A stretch of 64,000 bases of DNA from Limnephilus marmoratus. Taxonomy: Eukaryota > Arthropoda > Insecta > Trichoptera > Limnephilidae. Positions 22,808 to 33,163 of this stretch are shown piece after piece. Location: positions 35,286,676-35,350,675 of the forward strand of contig OU862915.1 of the NCBI GenBank assembly GCA_917880885.1, written 5' to 3'. The notes under the pieces are model-generated. The model saw only the letters and a list, made by a program, of their open reading frames with translations. It was not told the DNA's origin and made no database searches. Positions within the stretch are counted from its first letter, which is position 1; every line of letters begins with the position of its first letter. Position numbers and translations under genes: made by a program.

Positions 22808-23340
22808 TAAAAATCTCGTGTCATGGTGTTTGTGGTCGCACTCCTCCGAAACGGCTCGACCGATTTTTTATGAAATTTTTTATATGTATATTTGTTAGGT
22901 ATTTGAATAGGTCGAAAAGATAAGGGTGTCCCCATCCAGAATTATTTTTTAATTTTTTTGGCAAATTTTTTATTAGTATTTTTTTTGTGATCAAAAAATA
23001 CCTATAACGCCAAATTTTCACCCTTCTACCCGCACCCTTCTATTTTTTAATCGTGATTTTAGTATTGTTGTATGAACAAATTTAAACGTCGCGTCGTTCG
23101 TATTTCAAACAGAACGAAATTATGTATGTTGTTGAATGACAGATGGCGCTACGCCCACCTCATCGAACTTTCATCCACACATTCGCAAGTTATTTATGAG
23201 AATCGTCGCATCATTTTGACATTTTATTCGGCATTTATTATGTATCACTGTGTTATTGTTTTGTATTGTGTTTTTTTTTTTTTTTTTATCGGCGGTCATC
23301 GTCTACAGCGCTCCATTCCTCTTTCTGTCATAGATCCCAT
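22808..23340 (+). mobile_element. Helitron-like, non-autonomous
   Basis: It starts tataaaaatctcgtgtcatg and continues gcactcctccgaaacggctc and gaccgatttt, a 5' text typical of arthropod Helitrons. A block with gacagatggcgctacgccca follows. A T run and AT-rich sequence come after, and I cannot place the 3' hairpin. The ORF at 23072-23545 is incidental. Confidence 0.55.
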
Positions 23341-23989
23341 CCCCACACACTTAAATACATTCGTTTTTTTTTATTTAAAAACCAAAATATTCACCAGAAT
23401 TAATTTATATGGCAGAACAACGTCAGTTTGTAATTATGATTTTTGGATATCAAAAACCAGAACCGTTAATGTAATTTCTCGCATGTGCTTTTCAGAGACT
23501 TTCGTTCTTTACGAGTATTGGGACCAATATTTTTCAGGGATATAATATGCATATTAAAAGCCTTTTTTTATCACTGTGACTATTTATTGACGTATAGTAA
23601 TTTATTAATATAGTTCAAAGGACTAACGCCCTTTCAATCTTATTATGACTCTGCACACCTACCTTCGGTTACCTTCGGTTCATCTCGTAAACGAGACCAT
23701 GTGACCCGAAGAGCCCGTAGTCAACTAAAGCAATGTTAGAACTAATCGTAGACTGATTATGATACATCACAGTTTAACATTAAGAAGTTTATTTTTCTGT
23801 AATAATTACACCTACCCTATCACTCGTCTAAATGTTTCAATCAGGTCTTAAATTCAAAGCAGTATTGAGTTCGTTGGATCAGATTTCAAGCAGGACTAAC
23901 GCACATTTTTATATACCTCACAAGAGCACCCATGTCTGTACAGTGTAAAGACAGGGGAACTATGTCGCTACCTGGACAGTGTTGTGAGG
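23341..23989. other. Unassigned region
   Basis: No recognised feature. A duplicated ttaccttcggtt is at 23655-23680. Confidence 0.35.
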
Positions 23990-24545
23990 CGGGTTAAGGT
24001 AGGGGCTGTGGGTAGGGCTTTATTAAAGTGATTCTTGAAAAGTCCCTGAATATCAATCAATGTCGGTATTTCGTTCGGCATACTTAGCCGACTTACACGA
24101 AGATGTGTCGAAGAAACGACCCATTCTCGTGAAGCCGATATCAACTGTGAATGGGTGTTCCGCTCGTGTCCGTTGAGTTTCACGCACGCGCACTGGTGCA
24201 CCGGGTATCAATACTGCTAGTTTCTTAGAGCAAGCTCCACTAAAATACCTGTAAAACAGACTCAGATTACCTACATTGCGTTTGTGGATTCGAGATAGCA
24301 TTCGGCCTGTCAACAATCAATCAATCAGAAGGATCAACCTTCTTTGCCCAGATTCAAGTAGGTCTATCAAGTATTTTGGGGCTCCAGTCCAGAGGCGGCT
24401 CCCAAATTCAATTGTTGGGCGTATTTGAGATTTAAACAGGGTTAGCAGCTGGGCACTATAAAATAATTTGCTATTCCTGTACAAGGCGCCCAGTTTCTTA
24501 GAAGCCAGATTTACTCGGGCTTCTATGGAACCCCGATACACGTGC
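23990..24545 (-). pseudogene. LINE polyprotein C-terminus, decayed
   Basis: 24317-24541 encodes SAQLLTLFKSQIRPTIEFGS and RLWTGAPKYLIDLLESGQRR, homologous to the fragments at 14500-14712 and 30710-31096. 24016-24316 continues in other frames with SRIHKRNVGNLSLFYRYF, then RTRAEHPFTVD, then QGLFKNHFNKAL, the usual C-terminal order of these LINEs. It is frame-shifted and lacks the catalytic part. Confidence 0.65.
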
Positions 24546-24943
24546 CGGTCTTATTTCAAGCATTTCAATAGAATAAAACCCAAGACAGTATTTTTGATTT
24601 TCCAGGTTTGTGTGAGTCTGGAGATAATAATGTCTTGAAATAAACTTTCAGGAACCAACGGTTTATAAATACAGTGAGTGATTAAAAATGTATTAAAAAT
24701 CATAAAAAGTGGAAATCTGTGAAAAATGTACTTGAGCAATATTTCCATAATATTAGGTCTTTACATATGAAATTGGCGTTACTGGCAACTTTAATCTCAA
24801 ATAACTTCTCTTTGGTAAGGAATTCCAAATTCAAATTTATACAGCTATTTATTCATGTATTTGTGTTTCGAAAATTATAATTCATTTGTTTTTTCCTTAA
24901 TTGTTTTTTTTTCTTTGCGTCACTTAGTTTACAAAATGGAAAC

Positions 24944-25379
24944 TTGAAATATCGCGTTGTTTACGAGTACGAGTTCCACCGTGGCACCAGTGCTGCAGAA
25001 ACGGCTAGAAGGATTAATGATGTGTATGGCGACATTGCCGCAAAAGAAAACACAGTGTGTTTTTGGTTCCAACGTTTTCGTTCTGGAAATTTCGACCTGC
25101 AGAACAAGCCCCGTGGACGGCCAGAAACCAAAGTTAATAATGAAGAATTGAAGGCTATTGTGGAAGCGGATCCATTGCAAACCACGTCCGAGTTAGCTGC
25201 AGGCTGAGGTGTTAGTGATAAAACTGTTTTAATCCACTTGAAGCAAATTGGGAAGGTGAAAAAGCTTGGAAGGTGGGTACCTCACGAATTGAGTGAAGCA
25301 AATCAACAAACGCACGTTAGAACGCTAGACCACACACTGCACAACAGACGGCTACCAAATTAGAGGAGCTTCAATTTGA
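24944..25379 (+). pseudogene. mariner transposase, N-terminal part
   Basis: It encodes the DNA-binding region: EYEFHRGTSAAETARRINDV, then TVCFWFQRFRSGNFDLQ, RGRPETKVNNEELKAIVEAD (the GRPR-like linker), and after a stop at 25205-25207, GVSDKTVLIHLKQIGKVKK and WVPHELSEANQQ. The two helix-turn-helix units bind the TIRs. It then jumps to RPHTAQQTATKLEELQFE, which in the family lies just after the second catalytic Asp, so the catalytic core is deleted. The open frame begins at TTG, so the original ATG seems lost. Confidence 0.8.
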
Positions 25380-25570
25380 ATATCTAATAGGGTGGAACAC
25401 TTTTGTATGAAAAAATTTTTTTTTTCGAATTTAGAATTGGAATACCAGGTAAAAGTTGCTTTATATAATTGTAAATAACACTCCTCAATTTGGATGTTCT
25501 AGCTCGACAGCTTGAGCCCCCGCCATAGGCTTGAAATTTATTTTTTTATGTTTTTATAGACGTTTTGTAT

Positions 25571-25996
25571 TATCCACCCTATAAATAAAATAATAAGTAA
25601 ATATAATATTTTATGAATTAAATGATAAAATAAAAGTAGATTTTAACCATTAAAATCATTTATTTCAAAAGTACACACAGGTTCAGAAAGTTATAAGAAG
25701 AACAACAATTATTATCCACCCTATAAATAAAATAATAAGTAAATATAATATTTTATGAATTAAATGATAAAATAAAAGTAGATTTTAACCAATAAAATCA
25801 TTTATTTCAAAAGTACACACAGGTTCAGAAAGTTATAAGAAGAACAACAATTATTATCCACCCTATAAATAAAATAATAAGTAAATATAATATTTTATGA
25901 ATTAAATGATAAAATAAAAGTAGATTTTAACCAATACAATCATTTATTTCAAAAGTACACACAGGTTCAGAAAGTTATAAGAAGAACAACAATAAG
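25571..25996. repeat. Three 142-bp tandem repeats
   Basis: Starts of the word tatccaccct at 25571, 25713 and 25855 give a 142-bp period. Each unit contains acacaggttcagaaagttat. Copies are nearly the same, so the array is recent. It lies between the stop of the transposase-like gene and the left end of the hAT-like element. Confidence 0.85.
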
Positions 25997-26003
25997 AATA
26001 ACA

Positions 26004-27610
26004 TCATTTTTTACGACAAAAATCCATTTTCGTCTCAAACCTTGGTATGAGCTTTCGAGATGCTAATTTAGATTTTATGAATCCCTCTTGTCTTGTCTTG
26101 TCGCATACACTTAGAGCTGCTTTTGTCACAACTTTTACAAAACTTTCCACAGCCTGGTTGTGGCAAGGCAGTCTCATAAACTCCAACACTGTATCTTCTC
26201 CATTTTCTATAAGATCTTGTAACTGCTTATCGGAAATATTCATCAGTATTGGGGGTTTGAATATATTTTGTTGCCAGTCAATCATGTCTACGTAAGAACG
26301 TGCATTTAAGTCCACTTTTGGCACCTCAAACATGCGCCAATGATTTTTTATTAACTTGACGAGCCTTTAAAATGCGTCTTGCAGCGAGTTCTCTAATGTG
26401 CTTAAGTAAATCATACTCAACAACAAGTTTTCTGGATGAGCGAAGTAAGTGTTTCGAATTATAACAGGGTCCACTATCGCTAACAACTAGTTGGACAAAT
26501 ATCGAGTGCTGTTCATGATCTTTCATAAATGATTTGAACCATATTTGCAGGATGAATGTGTTTTGATAGCAAACCAGTCAGGAGCGTATGATTTACTAAA
26601 GTCACAAGATTATGTTGTAGATTTTCCGTAGAAATATTCAAACGTAGTATACGATTAGCTCTCGTCAACCAGCGGGTATGGGATAGATTACCTGGGCTTC
26701 TCTGTAATAAATCAGGAGAGCAGGATCCGTTTATAACAGCAGTAGTAATTTCTTGTAAATATTTCTGGTCTGTACTGAGATCTGTGAATATTTGTGGAGG
26801 TAGTTCACCTTCTATCTTCTCAAAGTTGTCCAACGGCAGCGTCTCGCATATCTCTAATACTTTACCAATTTGACCTGCAAATGATTTAGGTCCTGCAGTA
26901 GGACCATCCAAATAAGTAAACAAATGCCTCAATGGTAACACATTGGCGTGTAAGGGACAAATTATCCATTGCAATGGTCGAGATAGTCTGTTTTCCAAAA
27001 GACGAATCACGCATCTCACTTTCCCTGCATTTGTGTTTGTTCCATCACAGCCAACAACCATTAAACCCTCTAGTGATATCTTTTCAGTCGTTAAAGAGCT
27101 GTTGAAAGCTCTTTCAATATTTCTTGCACTCCCCGATGTTGGAACCACATACCCAATATAAATAGAACCTGGTTCTTTTATAATCTAAATATGTTCCTCT
27201 TGTACAATCACTCTAAACCTCTTTGATCCTTTTAAAACAGTTTTAGCCTGTTAGTGCGTTGGTCTTCTAAAAACATTTGTTCCTCTTTTGGTACTTTTTT
27301 ACTCAAACAAGTACAGCTTACAAATTCATAACACTTTCGAGTGATAACTTTTTAGTAACTGTAAGATTCGTTTGTGTATGACAATTGGAATAGAAGATTT
27401 TATCCACAATTCTTCAATTTTTGTTCCAATTATTTCGGCAATTTCCAAAAACGTAAGTTCTTTTGATGTGTTATTCCTTACTTTTAAGGCTTTTCTAACC
27501 CATTCAAATTCGATTTCCATCACATTTTCATAGGTAGGTAGGATATTCTCTTTCAAATCTGCACTTTCACCAAATATCGGACATTTTAACGTTTGTCTTG
27601 TAGAAGTCAT
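26004..27610 (-). pseudogene. Transposase-like protein of unfamiliar family
   Basis: The minus-strand reading runs in three frames: 27610-26513 (with stops at 27150-27325), 26526-26326, then 26333-26004. Visible motifs in order: an N-terminal helical part, YIGYVVPTSGSA, GLMVVGCDGTNTNAGKVRC (an Asp that could begin a DDE core), RPLQWIICPLHANVLPLRHL (a CXXH signature as in hAT-type and Kolobok-type transposases), a stretch with LSTDQKYLQEIT, then LSHTRWLTRANRILRL, HIRELAARRILKAR and a C-terminal part ending MDFCRKK. I know related uncharacterised proteins are common in arthropods, but I cannot name the family. The TIR and 8-bp duplication context supports transposase. Two frameshifts and several stops kill it. 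Confidence 0.6.
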
Positions 27611-28017
27611 GTTAAATCACTTAAAAAACGTTTATCAACAAGTACTCGTGAATATAATTGACGCGCGACCCTTCACTTTGAGATAATTATCCTTTAAACA
27701 AAAACACTGCATTTCGTCGATTGTCACGTGCCGCCCCCCGCTTCAATAATGCAATATTTTATTGCAATAGCTAGAAAACTATATTTAAATACGTCATTAA
27801 ATAAAATAAACCTATTTTAATAAATTCTGTACTGTTTTGTAGGCCGCGCAAATAGCCCCAAAACTGTCGTTTTTGTAAATGTTCAATGTCTTGGCGGGGG
27901 CTTTTACCGTTGTCTGATATTTTTTTATATTTTTAATTGAGGTAATTGATGGCAATTGGCAACTTAATACAAATATTCCAAATAAAAATTAGAAAAAAAA
28001 AATTTTCTTCCGCACTA

Positions 28018-28260
28018 ATGTCTAAGACATCCACCGTACTCTCCGGACCTTGCTCCAAAACAGATTTTAATTTTTTTCAAAATTTGGATAACTTCTTGCA
28101 AGGGAAAAAATTCAACTCCGATGGGGCAGTCCAAACCGCCTTCAAAGATTTTATTGATTCCCGTCCAAATGGTTTTTTAGTAAAGGGATCGATGAACTAC
28201 CTATGAGATGGCAAAAGTGCATAGATAGCAATGGTAAATACTTTGATTAAATAAATATAT
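28018..28260 (+). pseudogene. mariner transposase, C-terminal part
   Basis: It resumes immediately after the hAT-like element with CLRHPPYSPDLAP, the mariner motif leading to the third catalytic Asp. A frameshift follows, then NFFQNLDNFLQGKKFNSDG, AVQTAFKDFIDSRPNGFLVK and the end LPMRWQKCIDSNG (the last part frame-shifted). The right TIR follows about 40 bp after the coding end. Confidence 0.8.
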
Positions 28261-28327
28261 TATATTTAAAAAAATCGACTTTTTGTTCCTTCCTTACAAA
28301 ACGCCAATTTCATATGTAAGGAACTAA

Positions 28328-28894
28328 TATAATAACGCTAACCAGGTTACAAACCAATTCTTCGAATGATTGTTTCCCATAAAAAGGATAGTTGCCCGTA
28401 ATATGGAAAAAATAAATAGTTGCAGATAATATTGTTAATAAGGAACTGCAGTCCAATTTTTAATTTTTTTTAATGAATAATGACCTTCTAACTTAAATAA
28501 TTGCATATTTATTTTTATTTTTAGAGTTGGTTTTAATAGTTATAATAATTGTCAAAGCTTTAATTTTTCAAGATCCCCCGAAAACCACCGTATCTATGGT
28601 GTGATATCATCACACCCGAAAAGTTACTATAAGATCGGGCAATCAGCTGTTCAACTGGCGCCTGAATTGTAATTCAGAGTTCGAAGTATTCTCCCTAGAG
28701 TAGCATTACTATTTTTTTTTGTGCGGTAGTTTTTGAATATTTTCAATAATAGAGATAAACTAATAAGAGATATCTTTATTTTTGAAACTGAATTATTAAG
28801 GCCTAAATAATGTTTCAATAAACCCAACAACTAAATCTCTATAAACAGTATGTAAATAAACGAATAAGATGAAACGTTGTTAATATGATCGCAT
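28328..28894. other. Unassigned region
   Basis: AT-rich sequence with a short hairpin ggtgtgatatcatcacacc near 28597. No gene. Confidence 0.35.
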
Positions 28895-29246
28895 GTGTCA
28901 TACCTATATTCCCATAAAAACTCTGCGTCTAATATTATTAAATAAAACTTATATATTCAGAATCAGCGTTTATTGGTCTACATGAACATATTTTTTAAAG
29001 CCATAATATTCTTCACTGGAGTTCCTTATTCAAAAAATTTTAAATCTGAGATTGACAAATATGACGGTTTGTGTCATACCTATATTCCCATAAAAACTCT
29101 GCGTCTAATATTATTAAATAAAACTTATATATTCAGAATCAGTGTTTATTGGTCTACATGAACATATTTTTTAAAGCCATAATATTTTTCACTGGAGTTC
29201 CTTATTCAAAAAATTTTAAATATGAGATTGACAAATATGACGGTTT
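28895..29246. repeat. 176-bp tandem duplication
   Basis: The word gtgtcatacctatattccca at 28895 and 29071 starts two nearly identical 176-bp units. The second leads directly into the tRNA-like SINE-C. A partial third unit with gagattgacaagtatgacg lies at about 29605-29640. Confidence 0.8.
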
Positions 29247-29470
29247 GACAGAAGGTGGCAATGGCGAAATTGAGGTTTACGAGTAGTCTGGGTTCGAGTC
29301 TTAGTTGCGACCATTGTCTTTTTCTGTGTCTCGTTCTCTTTCATACTTTCGTTCAGATTATTATTGTTATCTTATTCATCAATAATATGTTCATTGATGG
29401 GAATAACCTTCAAAAGCTATAAAAAAAGAGTTTTTCTTATAAAAAAATGAATATTCATTTAGACTTTTAT
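29247..29470 (+). mobile_element. SINE-C copy, damaged head
   Basis: It starts gacagaaggtggcaatggcg, has a B-box-like ctgggttcgagtctt, and then ccattgtctttttctgtgt. It is paralogous to the copy at 29640-30110 with a better head. The tail reads aaagagtttttcttataaaa. Confidence 0.5.
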
Positions 29471-29586
29471 GAATGAATTCGGATATATTTATCCGAGGCG
29501 CTATCCAGGTTACAAACCAATTCTACAATTACATTTTACAATAAAAGGGTAGTTGCCCGTAATATGGAAAAAAAAAATATTTAAAG

Positions 29587-30110
29587 ATAATATTGTTAAT
29601 TCCAAACATTTGAAATATGAGATTGACAAGTATGACGATTTGACAGAAGGTGGCAATAGCGAAATTGGTCAACGCGCACGTCCCAGTTAGACAGGAGTTC
29701 TGGGTTCAATTCCCAGTTGCGTGCATTGTCTTTTTCTGTTTTTCTGTATCTTGTTCTCTTTCATAATTTAGTTTAGATTATTATTGATATTTTCTTCTTC
29801 AATGATATATTAGATTGAGGGAGCATTTCACCATCCTCCTCAAAGATTATTCAAACGGTAACATACATTTTAGATTAATTATGCAGGATTTATTTATTGA
29901 AAAAGTCTGAGTTTACTATTCGGCACTTAAACCTATGAATAATGGCTATATATATAATACATTAGCCGAGTTTTTACCAGTCAGGAGTATTTATTATTAT
30001 TCGTATTGTGTATGGATAAGCTATGAAGAGGATGGTGAAATACCCCCCGATGGGAATAACCTTCAGAAGTTATAAAAAGAGAGTTTTTCTTATAAAAAAT
30101 TGATTATATT
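29587..30110 (+). mobile_element. SINE-C copy interrupted by a MITE
   Basis: The tRNA-like head at about 29655-29715 has ggtcaacgcgcacgtc (A-box position) and ctgggttcaattcccag, a perfect T-arm hairpin with B box. The acceptor arm is not convincing, so this is a SINE and not a tRNA gene. The body, with attgtctttttctg, is shared with 29247-29470. A 230-bp MITE splits the body. Confidence 0.5.
29819..30048. mobile_element. 230-bp MITE with 20-bp TIRs
   Basis: The left end gggagcatttcaccatcctc and the right end gaggatggtgaaatacccccc (20 of about 21 positions shown as pairs when inverted) bound a segment missing from the paralogous SINE-C. Two bases, ga, flank both sides and may be the target duplication. 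No ORF. Confidence 0.65.
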
Positions 30111-30699
30111 ATTGTGTCTACTACTCCTACAAACAGTAGGCGACGTGGATAGGTTTAGAAAAAAGTATATAAAACTTCACACCGCAATCAATAAAGGTTT
30201 TAAAATAACCAAATGTCTAACAAACCATTTCCTGATCTGATTAAAAAGTTTGTAAGTAGCTGAATGTGTAAATAAAAAATGTAACTATTTTTATGGAAAT
30301 TAATAGAAAATATTTTAAAACGATTTTAAATATGCCGCCTCTCTCCAGCAAGACTCTCTCTAAATTATGAAAATTAAATGAAATGCCATAAGGTCAAGTT
30401 TATCATAGTAGGGCCAATCGTTTTCTATATCATTGCTTCGCGCCTACAACATTAGATATTACGGAAAGTTTAATGATCATATTACAAACAATTATTGTTT
30501 GCAGCTTGACATGGGTAGAGTTATAAACTGTGAAGTCGTGTCGTGATACGCCTGTAGCTGGTTAATGTTCAAACAATAGCGACCATTGATAGTGGGTACC
30601 TCCATTAATTGTTTTTACTTATTGAAATTCGTACTGTACGAAGGTAGATAGCCCTACTACTGAGAACTCTGTTGGAAATTCTAATTCGTCTTTTCGTTA
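30111..30699. other. AT-rich, nothing recognised
   Basis: No gene or repeat of known type. Confidence 0.35.
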
Positions 30700-31150
30700 T
30701 ATAAAAAACTTGCTTATCCCGCGGCTTCGCTTGTATGGTGTTAGGAGGAAATTACTGGGCGTACTGTACAGGGCCCGCAGAAACTTTAATAGTACACAAC
30801 TGCTAACCCTGTACAAATCACAAGTGCGCCCCACGGTTGAATTTGTCAGCCACCTCTGGTCTGGAGCTCCAACATACCTGAAAAATACCCTCAACTCTGT
30901 GCAGAAACGGGCGGTCCGTTTAATAGATTCTACCATCTTAACAGACGGATTCCAATCTTTAGAGCACAGGCGTCGGGTGGGAATGCAGAATTTGCCGGCC
31001 TCTGTGTTTCCTCCTTCCTACAACATGGGTCTCTTCAAGACCAATGTTCTTTCCTTCCTCTCCTCAAAAAGATCCTCCACACAGCATCCCAGATGACATA
31101 GGCCCTCAGAGAAATTATTTTCCTCAGAACCTCCTGCATGGAGTTATGTT
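30700..31150 (+). pseudogene. LINE 3' end, partner of SINE-A
   Basis: The ORF at 30710-31096 encodes the RT C-terminal region: FNSTQLLTLYKSQVRPTVEF, WSGAPTYLKNTLNSVQKRA, RLIDSTILTD, and FQSLEHRRRVG. It then jumps to MQNLPASVFPPSYNMGLFK, so a segment has been lost in between. The 3' end (31070-31150) contains cctccacacagcatccc, gacataggccct and a poly(A) run. These words form the tail of every SINE-A copy. The catalytic RT core is missing. Confidence 0.75.
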
Positions 31151-31224
31151 AAAAAAAATAAAGATATTTCCTACATGATATCATTTCCGTGATAAAAAGT
31201 ATCCTATGTCATTATCATCCAAAT

Positions 31225-31640
31225 CATGTCGATCGGTCGCTCCATTTATCCCGCGTTCCCTCCTTTTCTCGCGTTCCCACACCGCCGTTCTTCTCCCCAC
31301 TCTCCTCGCCAGCTTACCCCGTCCCGTGAACCACCCTCCGAGTTCCCCTCCCCTCCCGACTTCATCTCCCCCGTCCCGGGTTCCTCTCACCCCACCCGCA
31401 TTCTATTCATTTAGTTCCGGTTCATTCAGTTTTAAAATAGCACGCCACCTATTGAATTTTTTTATACAAATTTCATAATGCCAGAGCTCACCAGTAGTTT
31501 TATACAAACCTTGTCCTGACAATAACGAACGCAAAAAAAATCAATTATCCAATTTGGTGCAGTTGATCGGAAGTTATGCGCGTACATCGCACATACATTT
31601 CGGCGATTCATTTTTATTTATATAGATTATATAGATATGC
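31225..31640 (-). mobile_element. Helitron-like with pyrimidine-rich tract
   Basis: On the minus strand it starts near 31640 with tctatataaataaaaatgaa, then atcgccgaaatgtatgtg, and later ggtgagctctggcattatga. The last word is close to gtgagctttggcatcatga at 56628. It then has ataggtggcgtgctatttt and a purine-rich tract (31247-31390) that is a degenerate ggaacgcggga minisatellite. It looks like a non-autonomous Helitron family related to 47820-48080. The ORFs in it are products of the repeat. Confidence 0.5.
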
Positions 31641-31689
31641 ATCTTTTTATGAGAAACGTAGGAAATTTACAATGAAGTGTAACATTTTT

Positions 31690-31835
31690 TGTGGTTACCG
31701 CACAAGAGGCTCAACTTTCTAGAGTCGGTAGATCTAAGGCCTTACCAATTAGTGGTAAGTTGTGAGGCTGCAAAGATTGATGAGAGGAAGGAAATGGGAA
31801 AAGGAAGTTTGGAAAGAAGGTGCCTGGCCATTCAG
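31690..31835 (-). mobile_element. SINE-B 3' end, diverged
   Basis: On the minus strand it has gcagcctcacaacttacca, then a diverged segment, then gttgagcctcttgtgcggt. It matches the family tail at 35455-35540. It is degraded, with no head. Confidence 0.4.
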
Positions 31836-31894
31836 ATCTGATCATAAAAAGTCACATCAAGTCACCAGCATAATACTGATGGTATCCACCAAGT

Positions 31895-32030
31895 GAATGT
31901 CCGTGGAAGAAATGGCAAGATCAAATTAATTAAATACTGCAGGCGGGTCATGACGATAAAATAAATATTATTTTGTGTCAAGACAGAGATGTGTGGTGGT
32001 GCATCCTTTCTGTCTTATGCAAAATCGCGT
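31895..32030 (+). pseudogene. RTE-type LINE C-terminus, remnant
   Basis: Conceptual reading KWQDQIN...ILQAGHD and CQDRDVWWCILSVLC follows the C-terminal order of the copy at 34265-34540 (HDQVNQILETGH, then CQDRVVWRSVLSAYP). It is short, with stops. Confidence 0.4.
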
Positions 32031-32500
32031 CATGTTTAGTTAAAAAAAATGGCAAAATCTCAAAATTATCAGAAAAGGATTCTTTCATTCCTTTCCGCAA
32101 TAATTATTATCCACACAGTATCCCTGTTGCCCTGTTGGAAAATATTTCTCCAAGCCTGCTAAATTGTTCACTTTTGGGAACACCTTATATGGTCTCATAA
32201 AAATCGTCTCTTTTACTATCATGGTGATAAATATGATCTTAACAGTGCCAGAAAGAGAAAACATCACGCTTTGTATTCAAATCTATTAGTTAACCACCAA
32301 GTGATTAAAATGTACATCTTTATGAAACCAAAACGCATAGTACGAAACAAAAAAAAACATGACAAAAATGAATGAATGTTTAGGAAATTTTTTATTATTT
32401 ATTAATACGAAACGACAAAAAAATAACTAACGATAACGTTCATAATACATTTGTCTAATATTACGCACCAGATTTAAATGTCCGGGTTAAATTTTCCCCC

Positions 32501-32501
<1 letters not shown>
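32031..32501. other. AT-rich, nothing recognised
   Basis: No recognised feature. Confidence 0.35.

Positions 32502-32584
<83 letters not shown>
32502..32584. repeat. 83-nt poly(A) run
   Basis: An uninterrupted run of 83 A after a short C run. The sequence next to it does not resemble any LINE or SINE end elsewhere in the window, so a retroposon tail is not demonstrated. Exact length is unreliable in any assembly. The poly-Phe ORF on the minus strand is an artefact. Confidence 0.9.
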
Positions 32585-32586
<2 letters not shown>

Positions 32587-33163
32587 AGGAAAAACTAAAC
32601 CCTTTCATACACTTCCCCAAATGATCATCTAGTGAATCCACGTTATGCAATTGCACTATATAAGTATTATAAATACAAAACAATACAAGAACAACATGTC
32701 AACCCACTAGAGACCAAATGGGAATATAATTCACCGACTCCAGATATTTTCATATCAGAGGGTTCGGCTCTGTGGCATTTCTAATTGAACCTATAAATCC
32801 TACTGATCCCTCAATATAAATATTTAAAAAATCTTTTGTAATCCTACATGTATTTAAAATTACTGCTTTTAAAAATACATGTGTTTTTATTTTTTTAAGT
32901 AATTTTAGTTAGAAAAAACGTATGATGAGCCATTATTAAAACTTTTTTTATCCTGTCTTCAATTTTTTTTTATAATAAAAAAATGATAAATTCATTTCAA
33001 ATAATGCAATTTAAAAGCGTATTTTATTTCCTTTTAAAAACTAAACTAAGAAAAAAATTAATCCTTGGATTTTAGTGCAAAATAGATATTTTTTGACCTT
33101 CTGACAGAATTTGCCTTGGTCTGAGGAGTTCGGCCTTAACTTTTGTTTTTATTATTAATACTA
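32585..33163. other. AT-rich, nothing recognised
   Basis: No gene or repeat of known type. Confidence 0.35.

Larger units (their letters stand above)
25388..28017 (-). mobile_element. hAT-like DNA transposon nested in mariner
   Basis: A 2630-bp insertion in the mariner C-terminal coding region. Direct repeats of 8 bp flank it, atatctaa (25380-25387) and atgtctaa (28018-28025), with one mismatch. The ends are imperfect inverted repeats: tagggtggaaca on the left and, read inward from the right, tagtgcggaaga. Both are followed by a T-rich run and then ttggaata. An 8-bp duplication and TAG-type ends fit the hAT superfamily. It carries one decayed minus-strand gene and a 3 x 142-bp tandem repeat. 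Superfamily assignment is an inference. Confidence 0.65.
24753..28327 (+). mobile_element. mariner, internally deleted and split by a hAT-like element
   Basis: The TIRs begin ttaggtctttacatatgaaa (24753) and, inverted, ttagttccttacatatgaaa (ending 28327). They are flanked by TA dinucleotides (24751-24752 and 28328-28329), the target duplication of Tc1/mariner. Removing the 2.63-kb insertion leaves about 0.94 kb, shorter than a typical mariner of about 1.3 kb, because the middle of the transposase is deleted. It is dead, although the ends are well kept. Confidence 0.85.

Noticed and set aside
23072..23545. 157-codon ORF
   Set aside because: It spans Helitron-like text and a T-rich run (poly-Phe). 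No known domain.
24929..25185. Minus and alternative-frame ORFs over the mariner N-terminus
   Set aside because: The + frame from 24944 carries clear mariner motifs. The others do not.
29655..29715. tRNA gene
   Set aside because: Only the T-arm folds well. The acceptor arm does not pair, and it is part of a repeat.
32474..32683. Poly-phenylalanine ORF
   Set aside because: It is the reverse reading of the 83-nt poly(A) run.
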